Assembly (NCBI GenBank): GCA_024138015.1
Contig: JAMXBB010000009.1
Coordinates: 40,494,149-40,558,148, forward strand
Length of the DNA: 64,000 nucleotides
DNA from: Lumnitzera littorea
Lineage: Eukaryota; Streptophyta; Magnoliopsida; Myrtales; Combretaceae
Direction of reading: 5' to 3'
Every line of letters begins with the position of its first letter. The stretch's first letter is position 1. Shown here piece after piece: positions 31,932 to 43,712 of the stretch. Position numbers and translations under genes: made by a program. The notes beneath the pieces were generated by a model that was not told where the DNA came from, ran no database searches, and was given only the letters and a program-made list of their open reading frames with translations.

Positions 31932-33883
31932 AGTATGAAAATATAAAAAAAAAAAAAAGAGAATATATATCTACGAACATTATGATAAAATTAAAGAAGG
32001 GAAAATATAATAAAAAAGGAGATAATACATAAAAAGCATGAGAAATGATTCAAAATATGATTTTAACAACATAAAGTGATTCACCAACTAAAAGGGAGCA
32101 AATTAAAAATTGAACTCGCATTGATAATTCTTGATCATGACTTGTGATACATGAAGAATTGTCCATATCATTATTTTATTTAGTTATTTATTTATTTAGA
32201 AAGATAAAAATTTTGTCATCATCAAAACAAGGAAGATTATTAATATCAGAACCCGAATGAAAGTTGTTTTGATAATAACAAAATATGCGTTAATATTACT
32301 AATCAAGTTAACTAGTGTATAGTACAAAAGAAATATATTTTTTAAGGGAAGTTGGGTAGAATCAAAAGCAAGAACAAGGGTTAAATAACTTCTAAACAAT
32401 GTAAGACATGGTCGGAATGAAAGAAACAATACAAGGAATCAAAACAAAAAAAAAAAAAAGAATAGTATCAACAATGAACAAAGAATCAGATCTACATACA
32501 TTGGAAGCTCATCGATTAAAACCATGTTTACAACATTAAACTTCAATATATTATTCTATAAGAAGTTGAAGAAGACTTGACTACATCATCTTGAGGATGA
32601 ATAAAGAAAAGAAAAATTTGATCAAAACCTTAAGGATGTTTAAAAGCACAAGGTAGAAGCATAAGACAAAGTTGGAAACAGAATAAAACAAAAGAAATAG
32701 ATAAAGAACAAAACCATCATTGGAACCGAAAGTAGAAGACAAAAGAAACAAGGAATGAATATTTTATATGTCAAGACTCAATTCCAAGGAGATATGTTTG
32801 GACAACATATCTAAATAAGCCAAAGGATTCAGAACTACAAAACTCACAAAAAGATAAGAAGTAATTTATGCAAAGAAAGGTTTTTAGCATACTCGGTAAT
32901 TTCATAAGGAAAAATCTCAAGATAGGCTAGCAAACATGCAAATGACAGCAAACAATGGAAGACCACAAATATTTGAAGCACAACAACAATATAATGGCTA
33001 TTACCATACTTGGAAGAATTGAACAATGAAAGCTACATCTATTTAAAGGATTCAAATGAGAAGGAAAGAGAAGAATATTGAACAATTGAGCAAGAAAAGA
33101 ATTACGAGTTATAGAAAGATTTTTGAAACCTCTTACCGAACTGCTATGCGTTCTTATAATCAAAAGAGTTTATAGCTTGAGACAACTCTAAGAAAAATAT
33201 TTGAGCGAAAAAGTACAATCAATTATCATTATTGAGCTTTGTCTGAACATGAGAGGAAATCTATTGTAATCTTCAAAGGTAGTTACCAATCTCTTACAAA
33301 ATTGGAGTGAATGTTTGAGAGAACTTGTAAGGGAGATTTTATAGACTTATGTAATCTTATGGTATTGATTAGGAGGTAAGGCATCATCATAGGAACCGTT
33401 GTGCTCATTGTATAAGTTTCTTTCAAATAATGAAAACTAAGGTATAGATTACCTAATCCCTGATCACAGGCAAGAAGAGTTAATTGATGTGCAAAGTAGA
33501 ACCACTATATATAAATGCCTAATCTATTTATCACACACGGTTACTTACTTACAATTCATGTACTATTTATGTGTTTGGTTGCTACTTAATCCTAATAACT
33601 TTAGTCTATCATATTAGAAGCATCATCACATGATTGGATAACTAGATCGGAAGCAAGCTTAACTAATTTAATAATTAACCCAATTGAAGAATCAAATTAA
33701 CAAGTGTTTAATTTGTTTTTATATGCATATCTCTAATCTAAATTTGTTAATTTTTCTATTATGATAGGAATTAGAGAATAAGTTTAGTATATGTTATTAA
33801 TCTTAACATCAACACGTAAAAATTGATTAGGACTTAGAATTTCTGTAACAATCTATTCAACCTAATCGCCCACCCAGCCCTAC
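31932..33883 (+). repeat. Probable 3' LTR of element H, cut near its end by element D
   Basis: AT-rich DNA without a gene. It holds a TATA box TATATATAAAT at 33507-33517, TTTTGATAATAACAAAATATG near 32263, and near its end GTAACAATCTATTCAACC (33845-33862), which resembles the last bases of Sirevirus LTRs. Element D then interrupts it with target bases CCTAC. No second copy exists here to define the borders, so both ends are uncertain. Confidence 0.45.
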
Positions 33884-34824
33884 TAATATGGATCACAAAC
33901 CAATCACTTACTCCTGAGCTCAATAACTCGCTCATATGGTTTGCCAAGCTGTCTAGGGGGAGTTGAACTCTGAAGAACAATGCATTCTTTAGTCTGACTT
34001 GTTGAGTTACTTTATTCTCCATCTCATTAAAGACTCCTGAGGTGCCTAACTTATTGCCAAGCTGACCCTTTCACAACAAATCAGTTCGAGGTCAAGTACT
34101 AAACCTACCTACTGTTGACCTGATACATTGCTGAAGTTGAGTTACCCCAATCTTAAGCCAACTAGCCAAGGTCAATCAAACAATGGGCTACCTATGAGAC
34201 CAATCCTTCCTCAACCCACAACATCTGAGCAATCGAACATCCGATCCCGACCTGATCTACTCAAAACCTATTCTGCTTGGTAAACAACATCATTTAGATG
34301 ACAGAGTGAACAGTTGACACGTACTCTATTTTCTAACGTCCGTACTATCTTTTTTGTAACCAAATATCCTTTTTATCTATTTATAACTTTGCCTTATAAA
34401 CTATGTATCTTTTCTTTTCTAGTGGAAATCCTTTTTGTAATTTACGTATACCTAGGACTTTCCCAAATTAAGCCATATAAATACTTGTAAATGTAATAGT
34501 TGCAATAGTTAAGGAGTGATATTGAATTTCGAAAATACTTTTCTTCATAAGCAAAGTGTCCTTGTTTACTCTCAATTACTCTTATTTAGTCTATTGTGAA
34601 CGTGGATTAGTAGTAAGTGCCCTTTAGCTACACTTATACGTAGCATCAAGTACAACTTAAGCTCATGTAAGGTATTGGTGCATCATATCTACCGTTGGTG
34701 CATAAGGACCAATGCTCAACCTTTTACTACCATTTACCCTTTCGACCATCTCATGGTTCGGACCTACCTTTAGTTCGCGTAATATCAATAGTTGTATGTC
34801 ATCCCTTCTCGGCAATCTATATCA
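33884..34824 (+). repeat. 5' LTR of element D (~941 bp)
   Basis: Aligns with 40456-40808 plus 43713-44266. It starts TAATATGGATC against TAATAGGGATC in the 3' copy, both probably from TGATGGGGATC. A TATA box TATAAATA lies at 34476-34483. Near 34670-34695 the stretch TATTGGTGCATCATAT recalls the conserved post-TATA block of the A-family LTRs. It ends three bases before the PBS. Confidence 0.85.
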
Positions 34825-34827
34825 TCC

Positions 34828-34839
34828 TAGTTTTAGAGC
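34828..34839 (+). other. Primer-binding site of element D (decayed tRNA-Met type)
   Basis: TAGTTTTAGAGC differs from TGGTATCAGAGC at four positions and is followed by CTAGCT, as in related elements. It sits three bases after the LTR end. Confidence 0.6.
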
Positions 34840-35095
34840 CTAGCTACATTCAAGCAAGTCTCTATTACTTTATACTATGAGAAACTTGTTATAGTGTGTT
34901 GTGAAAGCTATTTATCGTTATTATGAGTGTTTGGAAAGTGTTTAGTACTAAAGAAATTTAGTATTCTGTTTTCCCCTATTTCTTGTTTTCAAAATAAAGT
35001 GTTAAGTGTTTGATTGGTTTTTCATGTGTATTTGTAACAGCTATTGGAGTGTTAAGTGTTGATCTATTGTTATTCATAGGGAAGAATTTGAAGTC

Positions 35096-36360
35096 ATGTT
35101 TCAGTCGTTAATCTATTGTAATAGACAACAATGTTTGACTCCAATGCTTAAGGAACCTTAGGTAACCAAAAGAATGGTGCTCAAAATGGCCGAGGTCAAC
35201 AAGGAAGTTTTACGCCCTAATCTATAAATGACCAATTGGATAGATTCATTGACTTGGTGACTAGTCTAATGACTTCCATAAATAAAGATAGACAAGCCAA
35301 AAATGATTTTTATAGAAGATGAGCCAATGAACAGCTTGAGGGAGGCAATTGTCGATATGGCTGAGCTAATGCCCTAGTTTGACCATACTAAACTAGAGGA
35401 GTAGATAGAGTTGCTAGACGTAGATTAACATAAGATGAGATCGAAGAAGAGGATGAGGAAGTAGGTGATGAAGCGGAAGAGTATTATGAACCCAAGGAGA
35501 GGAATGCTCGAACTCCTACAGTGGAAAGATTGAGGATGCATATCGTTAGTTTTTCTAGGAGTGGTGTTACTGAAGACTACCTAGACTAGATAGATAAGAT
35601 TGAGAAGCAGTTTAAGCGCAATGAAGTGCATGATAATGTTAAGTTTCGACTTGCTATGTTAGACTTTGCTAGCTATGCTGCCTTATGGTGGTAGAATTTG
35701 CAAGCTACCCAAAGAAGAGATGGAGAACGTGAAATTAAGAGTTGGGATGAAATGAAAAAAGTCATGAGAAGAAGATTTGTTCCAAGCTATTATTTACAAG
35801 ACGCTTTCAAGAGATTACAGGAGTTAAGGCAAGGAGGATCGTGTATTGATGCATATGTGAAGGAGTTCCAAATGTTAATGATCCAATACAAAGTTGTTGA
35901 GCCTAAAGACCAAACTGTATCTTGATTCATTAGTGAGTTGAAGTATGAGATTGGAGATATTCTAGAGGTTATGGATATTAGTTCACTTAATGAAGCTATC
36001 CGAACAACCTAGATAATTAAGAGGTGCCAAGAAAGAAGATTTCGAGCTCTTGTTAGTTGCCTTACCCCTAGTCGACTTGTTCCAAGCAAACTTATACGAT
36101 CAAAACCTATTAAAGTTGTTAAGGTCTAACCTACTCAAAATACTTAAGCAAAGGAGAAGGAGATCTTGAGGGAGTTCGAGAAAGGCCAAAGCTTAAGAAG
36201 AAAGACGAGCAATGATTAGGGGATTAAGGAGCCTAAGGAATTCAAACACCTAGAGCAGTCCAAGGAGGAGGAAATCACTTATAGTAAAGAGGGTAATTTT
36301 ATGCTTGCAACAATGGTGTTTAGAAGAGCAATGAGTGGGAGTCTTATACCAAAAGACGAA
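35096..36360 (+). pseudogene. Element D gag, broken, without visible zinc knuckle
   Basis: The ATG at 35096 is followed by a frameshift, then INDQLDRFIDLVTSLM (about 35226), an acidic run EEEDEEVGDEAEEYYEP (35440-35495), VERLRMHIVSFSRSGVTEDYLD (split by nothing; about 35522-35588), FRLAMLDFASYAALWW, and an open 75-codon part at 35698-35925 with WDEMKKVMRRRFVPSYY and LQELRQGGSCIDAYVKEFQ. That is the usual Gypsy capsid region. After it comes a Lys/Arg-rich stretch (36060-36270) where A has a CCHC knuckle; I find none in any frame. Stops replace the Trp after DYLD and the third residue after WW. Confidence 0.78.
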
Positions 36361-36787
36361 TAGTGATAGAATTTATTCCACATTGGCTGCAAGGTGAATG
36401 GGACGTTATGTGCATTAATTGTCGATAGTGGCAGCTACACCAATGCAACATCCACTTTTATGATTCAACAATTGAAGTTTCCAACCAAGCCCTACCCCAA
36501 GCCTTATAAACTACACTAACTTAGTGACAAGGGAACCCGATAAGTGAACAAGCAAGTAACTATATCAATTAGTATTGGAAACTATCAAGATGAAATGCTC
36601 TGTGACATGTTACCCATGAGTGTGCCTCATATTCTTCTTGGACAACCATGGATGTTTGATTGGAATGTGATATACAACAAAAGAAAGAACACATGTTCCC
36701 TAAAGCACGAAGGCAAGAAGGTGAAGTTAAGCCATATTTCTACTGAATAAGTTAAAAGCATGTAGACTCAATTGAGCTGAGTTTTAA
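36361..36787 (+). pseudogene. Element D aspartic protease, interrupted by solo LTR F
   Basis: The active-site strand reads CALIVDSGSYTNATS, with D-S-G-S at 36424-36435 intact. Then come KPYKLH, the open stretch at 36544-36750 with ISIGNYQDEMLCDMLPMSV and ILLGQPWMFDWNVIYN, and the tail KLSHIS. A few stops lie between. Solo LTR F enters 45 bases after the open part ends. Confidence 0.8.
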
Positions 36788-36792
36788 AGGAG

Positions 36793-37652
36793 TGATAGGA
36801 ATCAAGCTACTAGGCCTGATTGGCAAAGCGAATCCTCATGCTTTAGCTGACTTCTACCAAAGCTGAGTTACCCCTTACTACTGATCAATTCTTGATGCCA
36901 TGTCAAATGTCTACCCATCTCTTAGAAATTGTATGCCGATTAGAAGAATGCCTTGATAACAGCTAATCCTTATACACCTATTTAGTTACGTCCGAGCCGA
37001 ACACTTACTCAGCATTAATTTTGCTTAGAAGCTGAAAGAGCTACCCTAGACTAATTCTTAGGCACCCCTATTCGGATACTCAATCAACTCGTACTCTTTT
37101 GTTTGCATCCTCCAATGACATCACCAATGCATCTCTGCTACGTATACAGGACTACGTGAAGAATTTGCTGCATTAATCATTGTTTTTCTTGAATATTCAT
37201 TTTCAACCTTTTGTTTTCTTTGCACATTACTTTTTTGGGACAATACTCTTTTTGTCTTTTCCCTTTTAGGTAAGTCGCCCTAACTTTTTAGGTATGAATA
37301 CTCTTTATACTTATAGCTGCAACAAAGAGATTACCATTAATACACTGAATATTCTTCCTTTCATAAACACTATTTGTTTACTCTCATTTCACTCTTATCC
37401 CAACCCTTAAGCGGGGCTAGGTGGCAAGTACCCTCACCAGACCAACTTATGCGTCAGATTGAGCTGTACCATGAGTCTTTAAAAGTTCCACTAGTGTGTC
37501 ATATCCTTTAGAGCTATTCGTGAGTTTGCTTACATTTTCATTCATTTTTCGTCCTTTCGCGCATTTCCCCTATCACCCCTTTCAAGCTTTTCGACAAGCT
37601 TGGACCCATCCCTATGACCGACCTTATCTATTCTTAGTTACAGTACTCATCA
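36793..37652 (+). mobile_element. Solo LTR F (860 bp, element A family)
   Basis: Starts TGATAGGAATCAAGC and ends GTACTCATCA. The flanks are a perfect 5-bp duplication, AGGAG at 36788-36792 and 37653-37657. It parallels the LTRs of A and E: a TATA-like TATGAATA at 37293-37300 and the conserved block at about 37405-37510. No internal domain exists. The frame at 37496-37696 is not a gene. Confidence 0.9.
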
Positions 37653-37657
37653 AGGAG

Positions 37658-39240
37658 GCTTTGGTAATAACTCGAGCCAAGCTGAAAGGAGAATAGAGCT
37701 TAAAGAGCTGACTTATCTACTAATCGAAAGGTCACTAAAGGTAAGAAGATTAAATGAACTACAACTTGCCAAAGTGAAAACCTTACTGAATGAGTTTGTC
37801 AACCTATTCCCAAGTGAATTACTAGAAGGTTTGCCTCCTATCTAAGGCATAAAGCATACAATAGACTTGCAAACTAGAGCCACATTACCAAGCAAGCTTA
37901 CCTACAAACTGAATCTAAAGCAAGCTACTAAGCTATAAAGATAGGTAGATGAACTATTGAAGAGAGGATATGTACAAGAGTCCCTAAGCCCATGTGTTGT
38001 ACCAGCCTTATTAATACTTAAGAAGGATGGGACATAAAGGATGTGTGCAGATAGCCGAGCAATCAATCCCACTACCATCAAGTACAAGTACCTTATACTA
38101 AGGCTTAATGACATGCTCGATGAATTAAACAAAGTAAGAGTATTCTCTAAGATTGATCTCAAATTTAGATACCATTAGATCCGAATACAAGAAGGAGATG
38201 AGTAGAAAACCATGTTTAAAACCCTCCTTGGATTGTATGAATGGCTTGTGATTTCATTCAACTTGTCAAATGCCCCAAGCACATTAATGACACTAATGAA
38301 CCATGAGCTTTGAGAATTCATTAGAAAGTTTGTTGTTTTGTATTTCGATGATATTGTTGTCTATAGTCTGGATTTGGAGACTCCTTGTGAGCACCTAAGA
38401 ACAGTCTTTTCAAAATTTTGAACTGAGAAACTTTATGCCAACTTAAAGAAATGTGACTTTTTTTTTTTTTTGCTTAAAGTAATCTTTATAGGATTTGTTG
38501 TGAGTAGTGATGGTATTCAAGTTAATGACGAGAAGATAAGAACAATTACTAAATGGCCTATGCTAACCTATTTAGTCAACGTGCAAAGCTTTCATAGCCT
38601 GGCATCATTCTTTCACCGATTTATAAGAAATTTTAGTACTATTGTGGCCCTACTCACTGAGCTATCAAAGAAGAATGTGGAGGTCAAGTAGAGAGAGAAG
38701 GAACATAAGAGTTTTAAAGAGGTGAAGGAGAAGCTAACTACCACCCTTGTCTTAGCTCTACTAAGCTTTGACAAAGCATTTGAAATGGAGTGTCACACAT
38801 CCAGACTAGACATAAGCGCTATGCTAATGCAGGAGGGCTAACTTATTGCCTATTTTAGTGAAAATCTTAAAGAAGCTACACTCAGCTATTCTATATATGA
38901 TAAAGAGTTCTACTCTTTGATCTAAGCCTTGACTGTCTGGCAATATCATCTGCTAGCTAAAGAATTTGTGATCCACTCTGATTACGAGTTTTTGAGATAT
39001 TTGAATAATCGGCCTAAGTTATCCGGAAGACAAGCCAAGTAAGTATAATTTATGGAGGTATTTTCTTATGTCGTAAGGTATAAGAACAACAAGAACAATG
39101 TAGTGGTTAATGCCCCATTAAGATGACATTCCTTCTCAACTGAGCTACAAACTAGATTACTTAGTTTCTCTACAATTAAGGATTTATATGCTATGGATCC
39201 ACACTTTGGACCAATCTATTTCAAGTGTGAAGAAGGCCGA
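37658..39240 (+). pseudogene. Element D reverse transcriptase and RNase H, heavily broken
   Basis: Resumes after F with ARAKLKGE and reaches RT near 37770. RT landmarks appear in shifting frames: CADSRAINPTTIKYKY near 38045, FSKIDLKFRYH (38150), NLSNAPST (38268) and the motif YFDD at 38341-38352, intact. A run of T at 38459-38471 has shifted the frame. The open part at 38470-38691 holds FIGFVVSSDGIQVNDEKI and SFFHRFIRNFSTIVALLTEL. RNase H reads MECHTSRLDISAMLMQEG (38787), AYFSENLKEATLSYSIYDKEF and FVIHSDYEFLRYL (38966). The RNase H end is decayed. Confidence 0.82.
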
Positions 39241-40500
39241 ACACTTGATGACTATCACAAGGAAGATAGATACTTGCTTAGAAAGAGGAGATTGTATATC
39301 CCAACCTGGTCTAATGCGAGAATTGCCAGTATGCGAAGCTTATAGTGGAGGATTGTTTGGACATTTTAGCATGCACTGAACTTATGAGGTACTAACCACT
39401 AAATTCTTTTAGCCAAGGATGATGAGAGATGTCTAAGCTATATTGGAGAGATGTGCTAACTATAGAAGGGCAAAGAGCAAGTATGGACTCTTTGAGTATG
39501 GACTTTATGTTTAAGTCGAACAAGGACAATATTTACCTTTACTAATCCTAACTAAACCATGGTCCGAGCTGAGTATGGACTTTATGTTAGGATTACCGAA
39601 GATGTCCTAAGGGAAAGACTCCATCATGGTGATCGTGGACCATTTCAACAAGATAGCATATTCCGTACCTTATTCCACAATTAATGATGCTTCAGCTATC
39701 TCTTTTCTTTTCTTACAAGAGATCATCAAACTCCATAGAGCGCCCAGGACTATTTTTTCAAACCAAGATCCAAAATTCATGAGCCACTTCTAGAGGACAT
39801 TATTGAAGTGAATGAGAACTAAGCTATTATTCAGCACATCCTATCATCCACAAATGGATGGATAGACTAAAGCTGTCAAAAGAACTATGGAAACATTACT
39901 TCGAGTTGCTATTGGCTAAAATATGATTGATTAGGATCAATGCTTACCCATAATTAAGTTTGCCTACAATAAGACCACCCATAGTACCATAAGCATGTCA
40001 CCATTCGAGATTACCTATGGATTCAACCCCGAGCTCCCATTGGACTAGATACCCCTTCCAAGTGAAGATGAAGATCAATCAGCTATAGAAAGACCCGAGG
40101 TTATCAAGATAATGTACTAGAGAGTCATAGAGCAACTAAACCGAGCTACCACCAAGCTTAAGAGGCAAAGCAAGGGACAAAAGGACAGAGAATTTCAACC
40201 CGGTGATTTGGTCTAGACCCACCTCAGTAAAGAATGATTCCTAAGTTTGAAGAAGAGCAAGTCATCTCCTAAAGCCAACAGACGATTTAAAATGCTTGAA
40301 AAGATTAATCCTAGTGCCTACAGGATTGAATTGCCCGAAGATTATGGAGTCTCAAACTCCTTTGATGTTGCCGACCTCCATTCGTGTATTCTCGAAGACA
40401 AGCAACATGGAGTCAAGCTAGATTTGATCCCAAATCTCAAATAGCCTGCAGAAGATAATAGGGATCGTGGATCAATCACTTACTCCCAAACTAAAAGACT
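39241..40500 (+). pseudogene. Element D integrase, broken
   Basis: The zinc region is damaged: EAYSGGLFGHF (39340) has Tyr for the first His, and ERCANYRRAKS (39448) has lost the second Cys. An 18-base direct repeat (39494-39511 and 39571-39588) precedes the first catalytic block, SMDFMLGLPKMS. The second block reads FSNQDPKFMSHF (39756), with Asn for the catalytic Asp. Further on come LLFSTSYHPQMDG (39826) and FAYNKTTHSTISMSPFEITYGFNPELPL in one frame (39958-40045). The open C-terminal part at 40247-40444 reads YRIELPEDYGVSNSFDVADL and then crosses into the 3' LTR. Confidence 0.82.
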
Positions 40501-40808
40501 CACTCATATAGTTTGTTAAGCTATTTGAGAGGAGCTGAACTCTGAAGAACAATGCATTCCCCATTCCAACCTACTAAATTACTCTGCTCTCTATCTCATT
40601 AAAGACACTTGAGGTGCCTAACCTAATGCTAAGCCAACCTCTTCACAACAATCAGTCCAAGGTCAAGCACTGAACCCGCCTGTTGCCAACCTAATAAATT
40701 GTTGAAGTCGAGCTACCCTAATCCTGAGCCGACTAAACAATGGGCCGCCCATTGGACCAATCTTTGCTCAACCTAGAACATCCTAGTTGCCAAGTTGTTG
40801 AGCATCCA

Positions 40809-41660
40809 TGTTGTGAACCGTGACCAAGAATAGACAAAGCCAGTCACCGGATGGGTTAAGCTTGTAGAAAGCTCGAAAAGGATCGATGGGGAAAGTGTGA
40901 AAAGAGTGACAATGACGAATGAAACAATAAGCAAAACCCACGAATAGCTTCCGAGGATATGACACACCAATGGAACTTTTGAGGACTTATGACACAATTC
41001 GATATAACGTACGAATTGGTCTAATGAGATTACTCGCCACCTAACCTTGATTAAGGGAAAGGATAAGAGCGATGCCAAGAGTTAACAACAGTATTTGTGC
41101 AAGGAAGAAAGTACTCAAAAGTGTATTAAAGGTAGTCTCATCTGTTATAGTTATAAGTACAAGGGTATTTATATCCATAAGTTAGGGCAACTTACCTAAA
41201 AAGGGAAAAGACAATAAAGACATTTCCTAAAGAAGCAATGTACACGATATAAAAAGGTAAAAATCAATATACAAGGAAAACAATCATTAGTGCTACAGAT
41301 TCTACATATGATACTATACATGTAGTGATGTTGCATTGGTGAGGTTGTTGGGGGATGAGAACAAAAAGTACAAACAGATGGGCTTGTCCGAACAAGGATG
41401 GCTTTGTCAGTTTGGATTCTTTATCTCTCGGCTTCTCAATAAGGATGATGCCAAATGATTGTTTGACTTGGCAATAGAGAGTAATCATTAACTCGCATAC
41501 AACAAGAAAGTGCTCAGCCTCGGCAAGAAAGTACTCAACCTCGGCAAGAAAGTACTTAGCCTTGGCAAGGGTTGGTTGGACCATAAGAATTCGTCATGCT
41601 AACCCCTTTAGTCTTCAGGCTCGGCTGTAGGTCAGAGGTCCCGTAGCTTGATTCCCATCA
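40809..41660 (-). repeat. 3' LTR of element E (852 bp)
   Basis: On the minus strand it begins TGATGGGAATCAAGC right after the purine tract GGAGGGAA (41661-41668 on the plus strand TTCCCTCC) and ends GGTTCACAACA. It parallels 42879-43712 and the LTRs of A. Three near-identical short repeats of a CTTGGCAAGAAAGTACT-like unit lie at about 41510-41580 and belong to the U3 part. Confidence 0.88.
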
Positions 41661-41833
41661 TTCCCTCCGGGTTGTTTTGGATTTTGGATCAAATCTGAAT
41701 GGCGTTTGCTCAGTTCTCTATCAAGGTGATATAGACTAAGATCAACAATGTTGAAGGCATTAGAAACCCCATAGTCCTCAAGCAGTTCCAACTTGTAGGT
41801 ATTGTCACTGATTTTCTGGGAATAGGTCGGCAT
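41615..41833 (-). pseudogene. Element E residual pol: 20-bp RT remnant joined to the integrase C-terminus
   Basis: The minus-strand frame of 72 codons reads MPTYSQKISDNTYKLELLEDYG, then SNAFNIVDLSLYHLDRELSK, and runs through the purine tract into the 3' LTR. From KISDNTY on it equals the integrase end of element A. The bases at 41814-41833 instead equal 4022-4041 of A, the start of RT (ADLFPE region), read in another frame. So two deletions removed everything between gag and RT start, and between RT start and the integrase end. Confidence 0.8.
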
Positions 41834-42830
41834 TCTAGTCGTTACTCAACTCCTTCTTTACTTCTTCACTCGCTAGGCAATCCTAACAGCTTCATTCATT
41901 GTGTCAAATCATTAAAGCTCCACAATGTCTTGGATGTCTCCTTTAGATCCAGTAATAAATCTTGAGACTGTTCGAGCTGGTGGTTACTCTACTACGCATC
42001 ATATCATAAACATTTGGAATTCTTGAACATACTCATCAATAGTTCGGCCTCCTTATCTCAGCTCCTGAAGCTAAGTGAAAGTATCTTAAAGATATTTTTC
42101 CAGCACGAATCTGTTTCTAAACACTCTCTTCATCTCAAGCTAGATGTTAATCTCTCAGTACCCCTCTCTTCTTCTCATGGCCTGAAAATCCTTCCATCAC
42201 ATAGCGACATTTCCGAAGAATTCAACAGTAGTAGTTCTCACTTTCTCATAATCCTCATATTGATAGTAATCAAACACACGCTCCATCTTCTCTTCCCAAT
42301 CCGGATACTCGTCAACATTCCTAAATCCATTGAAACTCGAAATCCGAAGCTTTACATGGTTGGATGCCTTAGGGACTCATATATGCTCTTCATCAAAATA
42401 TACTTCTTCCTCCTCATCAAGCTCTTTTAGATCTATCCTTCGCCTTACTCATTCGTCAACTCCTCCACCTCGAACTGGTCGAGCTGGATTCTGACCTCTA
42501 ACAAGTTGAGCAGCTTATAGAGTGTTTTGCACGACCTCAATGGGTCAGCAAGACAGCACATGAACAGCTCGAGTCAGATCTACTAAGAGGTTAGCTACAT
42601 CATTAAGTCTCTCATGAATACTTCTAGGAGTTCCTTGAGATTATCATCTATGGTAGACATCTCCACTGTCATCACTAACACTAACATTCATGCTTAGGTC
42701 TATCATTTTTCTTCACAGATTCAAAATTCAAACAAAGGCTTGAGAAAGTAAACAGCTAATAACACAGCAGTCAAATGAATATAGTAACTAACTCTATTTC
42801 ACACATGCAAAACTGAGCACAATAGAACTA
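41834..42830 (-). pseudogene. Element E gag, broken, 3' end deleted
   Basis: The minus strand, read from 42700 down, parallels A's gag: an N-terminal part with NVSVSDDS, VANLLVDLTRAVHVLSC near 42600-42550, LVRGQNPARPVRGGG near 42490, then capsid sequence with shifts and, near 41900, FDTMNEAVRIA. About 30 codons later the sequence jumps to the RT remnant, so the zinc knuckle is missing. Stops and frameshifts are frequent. The 138-codon plus-strand frame over this region is an antisense artefact. Confidence 0.75.
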
Positions 42831-42863
42831 AGAAGAGCTAACTATAGTTCACACAAAACCCCC

Positions 42864-42875
42864 GCTCTGATACCA
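42864..42875 (-). other. Primer-binding site of element E, perfect tRNA-iMet type
   Basis: On the minus strand it reads TGGTATCAGAGC, the canonical site, three bases after the LTR end. It is the best preserved PBS in the window and fixes the LTR borders of the whole A family. Confidence 0.9.
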
Positions 42876-42878
42876 AGT

Positions 42879-43712
42879 TGTTGCAAATCGTAACCAAAAT
42901 CAGATAAAGTCGATCATTAGATGGGTTTGAGCTTGTAGAAAGGTCAAAAAGGATCAATGGGAAAAGTGCAAAAAGAGTGACAATGACAAATAAAATAGTA
43001 AGCAAAGCCCATAAACAACTCCAAAGGATATGACGCACCAATGGAACTTCCGATGACTCACGACACAATTCGATATAATGCACGAATTGATCCAATAAGG
43101 TTACTCACCACCTAACCTTGCTTAAAGGAAAGGATAAGAGTAATGCCAAGAGTAAACAACAGTGTTCACGTAAGGAAGAAAGCACTCAAAAGTGTATTAA
43201 AGGTAGTCTCATTTGTTACAATTACAACTACAAGGGTATTTATACCCATAAGTTAGGGAAGCTTACCCAAAAAGGGAAAAGACAATAAGGATATTTCCTA
43301 AAGAAGCAATGTACATAATAAAAAGGGATAAAAATGAATATATAAGGAAAACAATCATTAGATTCTATATGTGGCGATGCCACATTAGTGAGATTGTTAA
43401 GAGATGGGACAAAAAGTATAGATAAATGGGCTTATCCAAACAGGGATGGCTTAGTCAATTCGAATTCTCTATCTTTCGGCTTCTTGGCAAGGATGATGTC
43501 GAGTGATTGGTCGTCTCGGCAATAGAGAGTAATCATCAACTCAACATACCATAGAATAATAAGCGGTCATATGGCACGGCATTAAAGATGACTCGACAAG
43601 GAAATACTCGGCCTCGGTAAGGGTTGGTTGGAATACGAGGATTCGTCATGCCAACCTCTCTAGCCTTCAAGCTCGACTGCAGGTCAAAAGTCCTGTAGCT
43701 TGATTCCCATCA
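42879..43712 (-). repeat. 5' LTR of element E (834 bp)
   Basis: On the minus strand it begins TGATGGGAATCAAGC at 43712 and ends at 42879 (ATTTGCAACA). The TATA box TATAAATA is on the minus strand at 43237-43244. It parallels 40809-41660 with many transitions and some short deletions. Confidence 0.88.

Larger units (their letters stand above)
40809..43712 (-). mobile_element. Element E: deletion derivative of the element A family, with both LTRs
   Basis: Two LTRs, a perfect primer-binding site and a purine tract remain, but only 1218 bp lie between the LTRs: most of gag, 20 bases from the start of RT, and the end of integrase. Protease, RT, RNase H and the integrase core are gone. Flanks are ATCCA (40804-40808) and ATTCG (43713-43717), each one transition away from the ATCCG seen at the empty site in the 5' LTR of D. 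The element could only have moved with proteins from a full-length relative such as A, or lost its core after insertion. Confidence 0.88.

Noticed and set aside
42014..42430. Plus-strand frame of 138 codons
   Set aside because: It is antisense to the decayed gag of element E and has no protein-family features.
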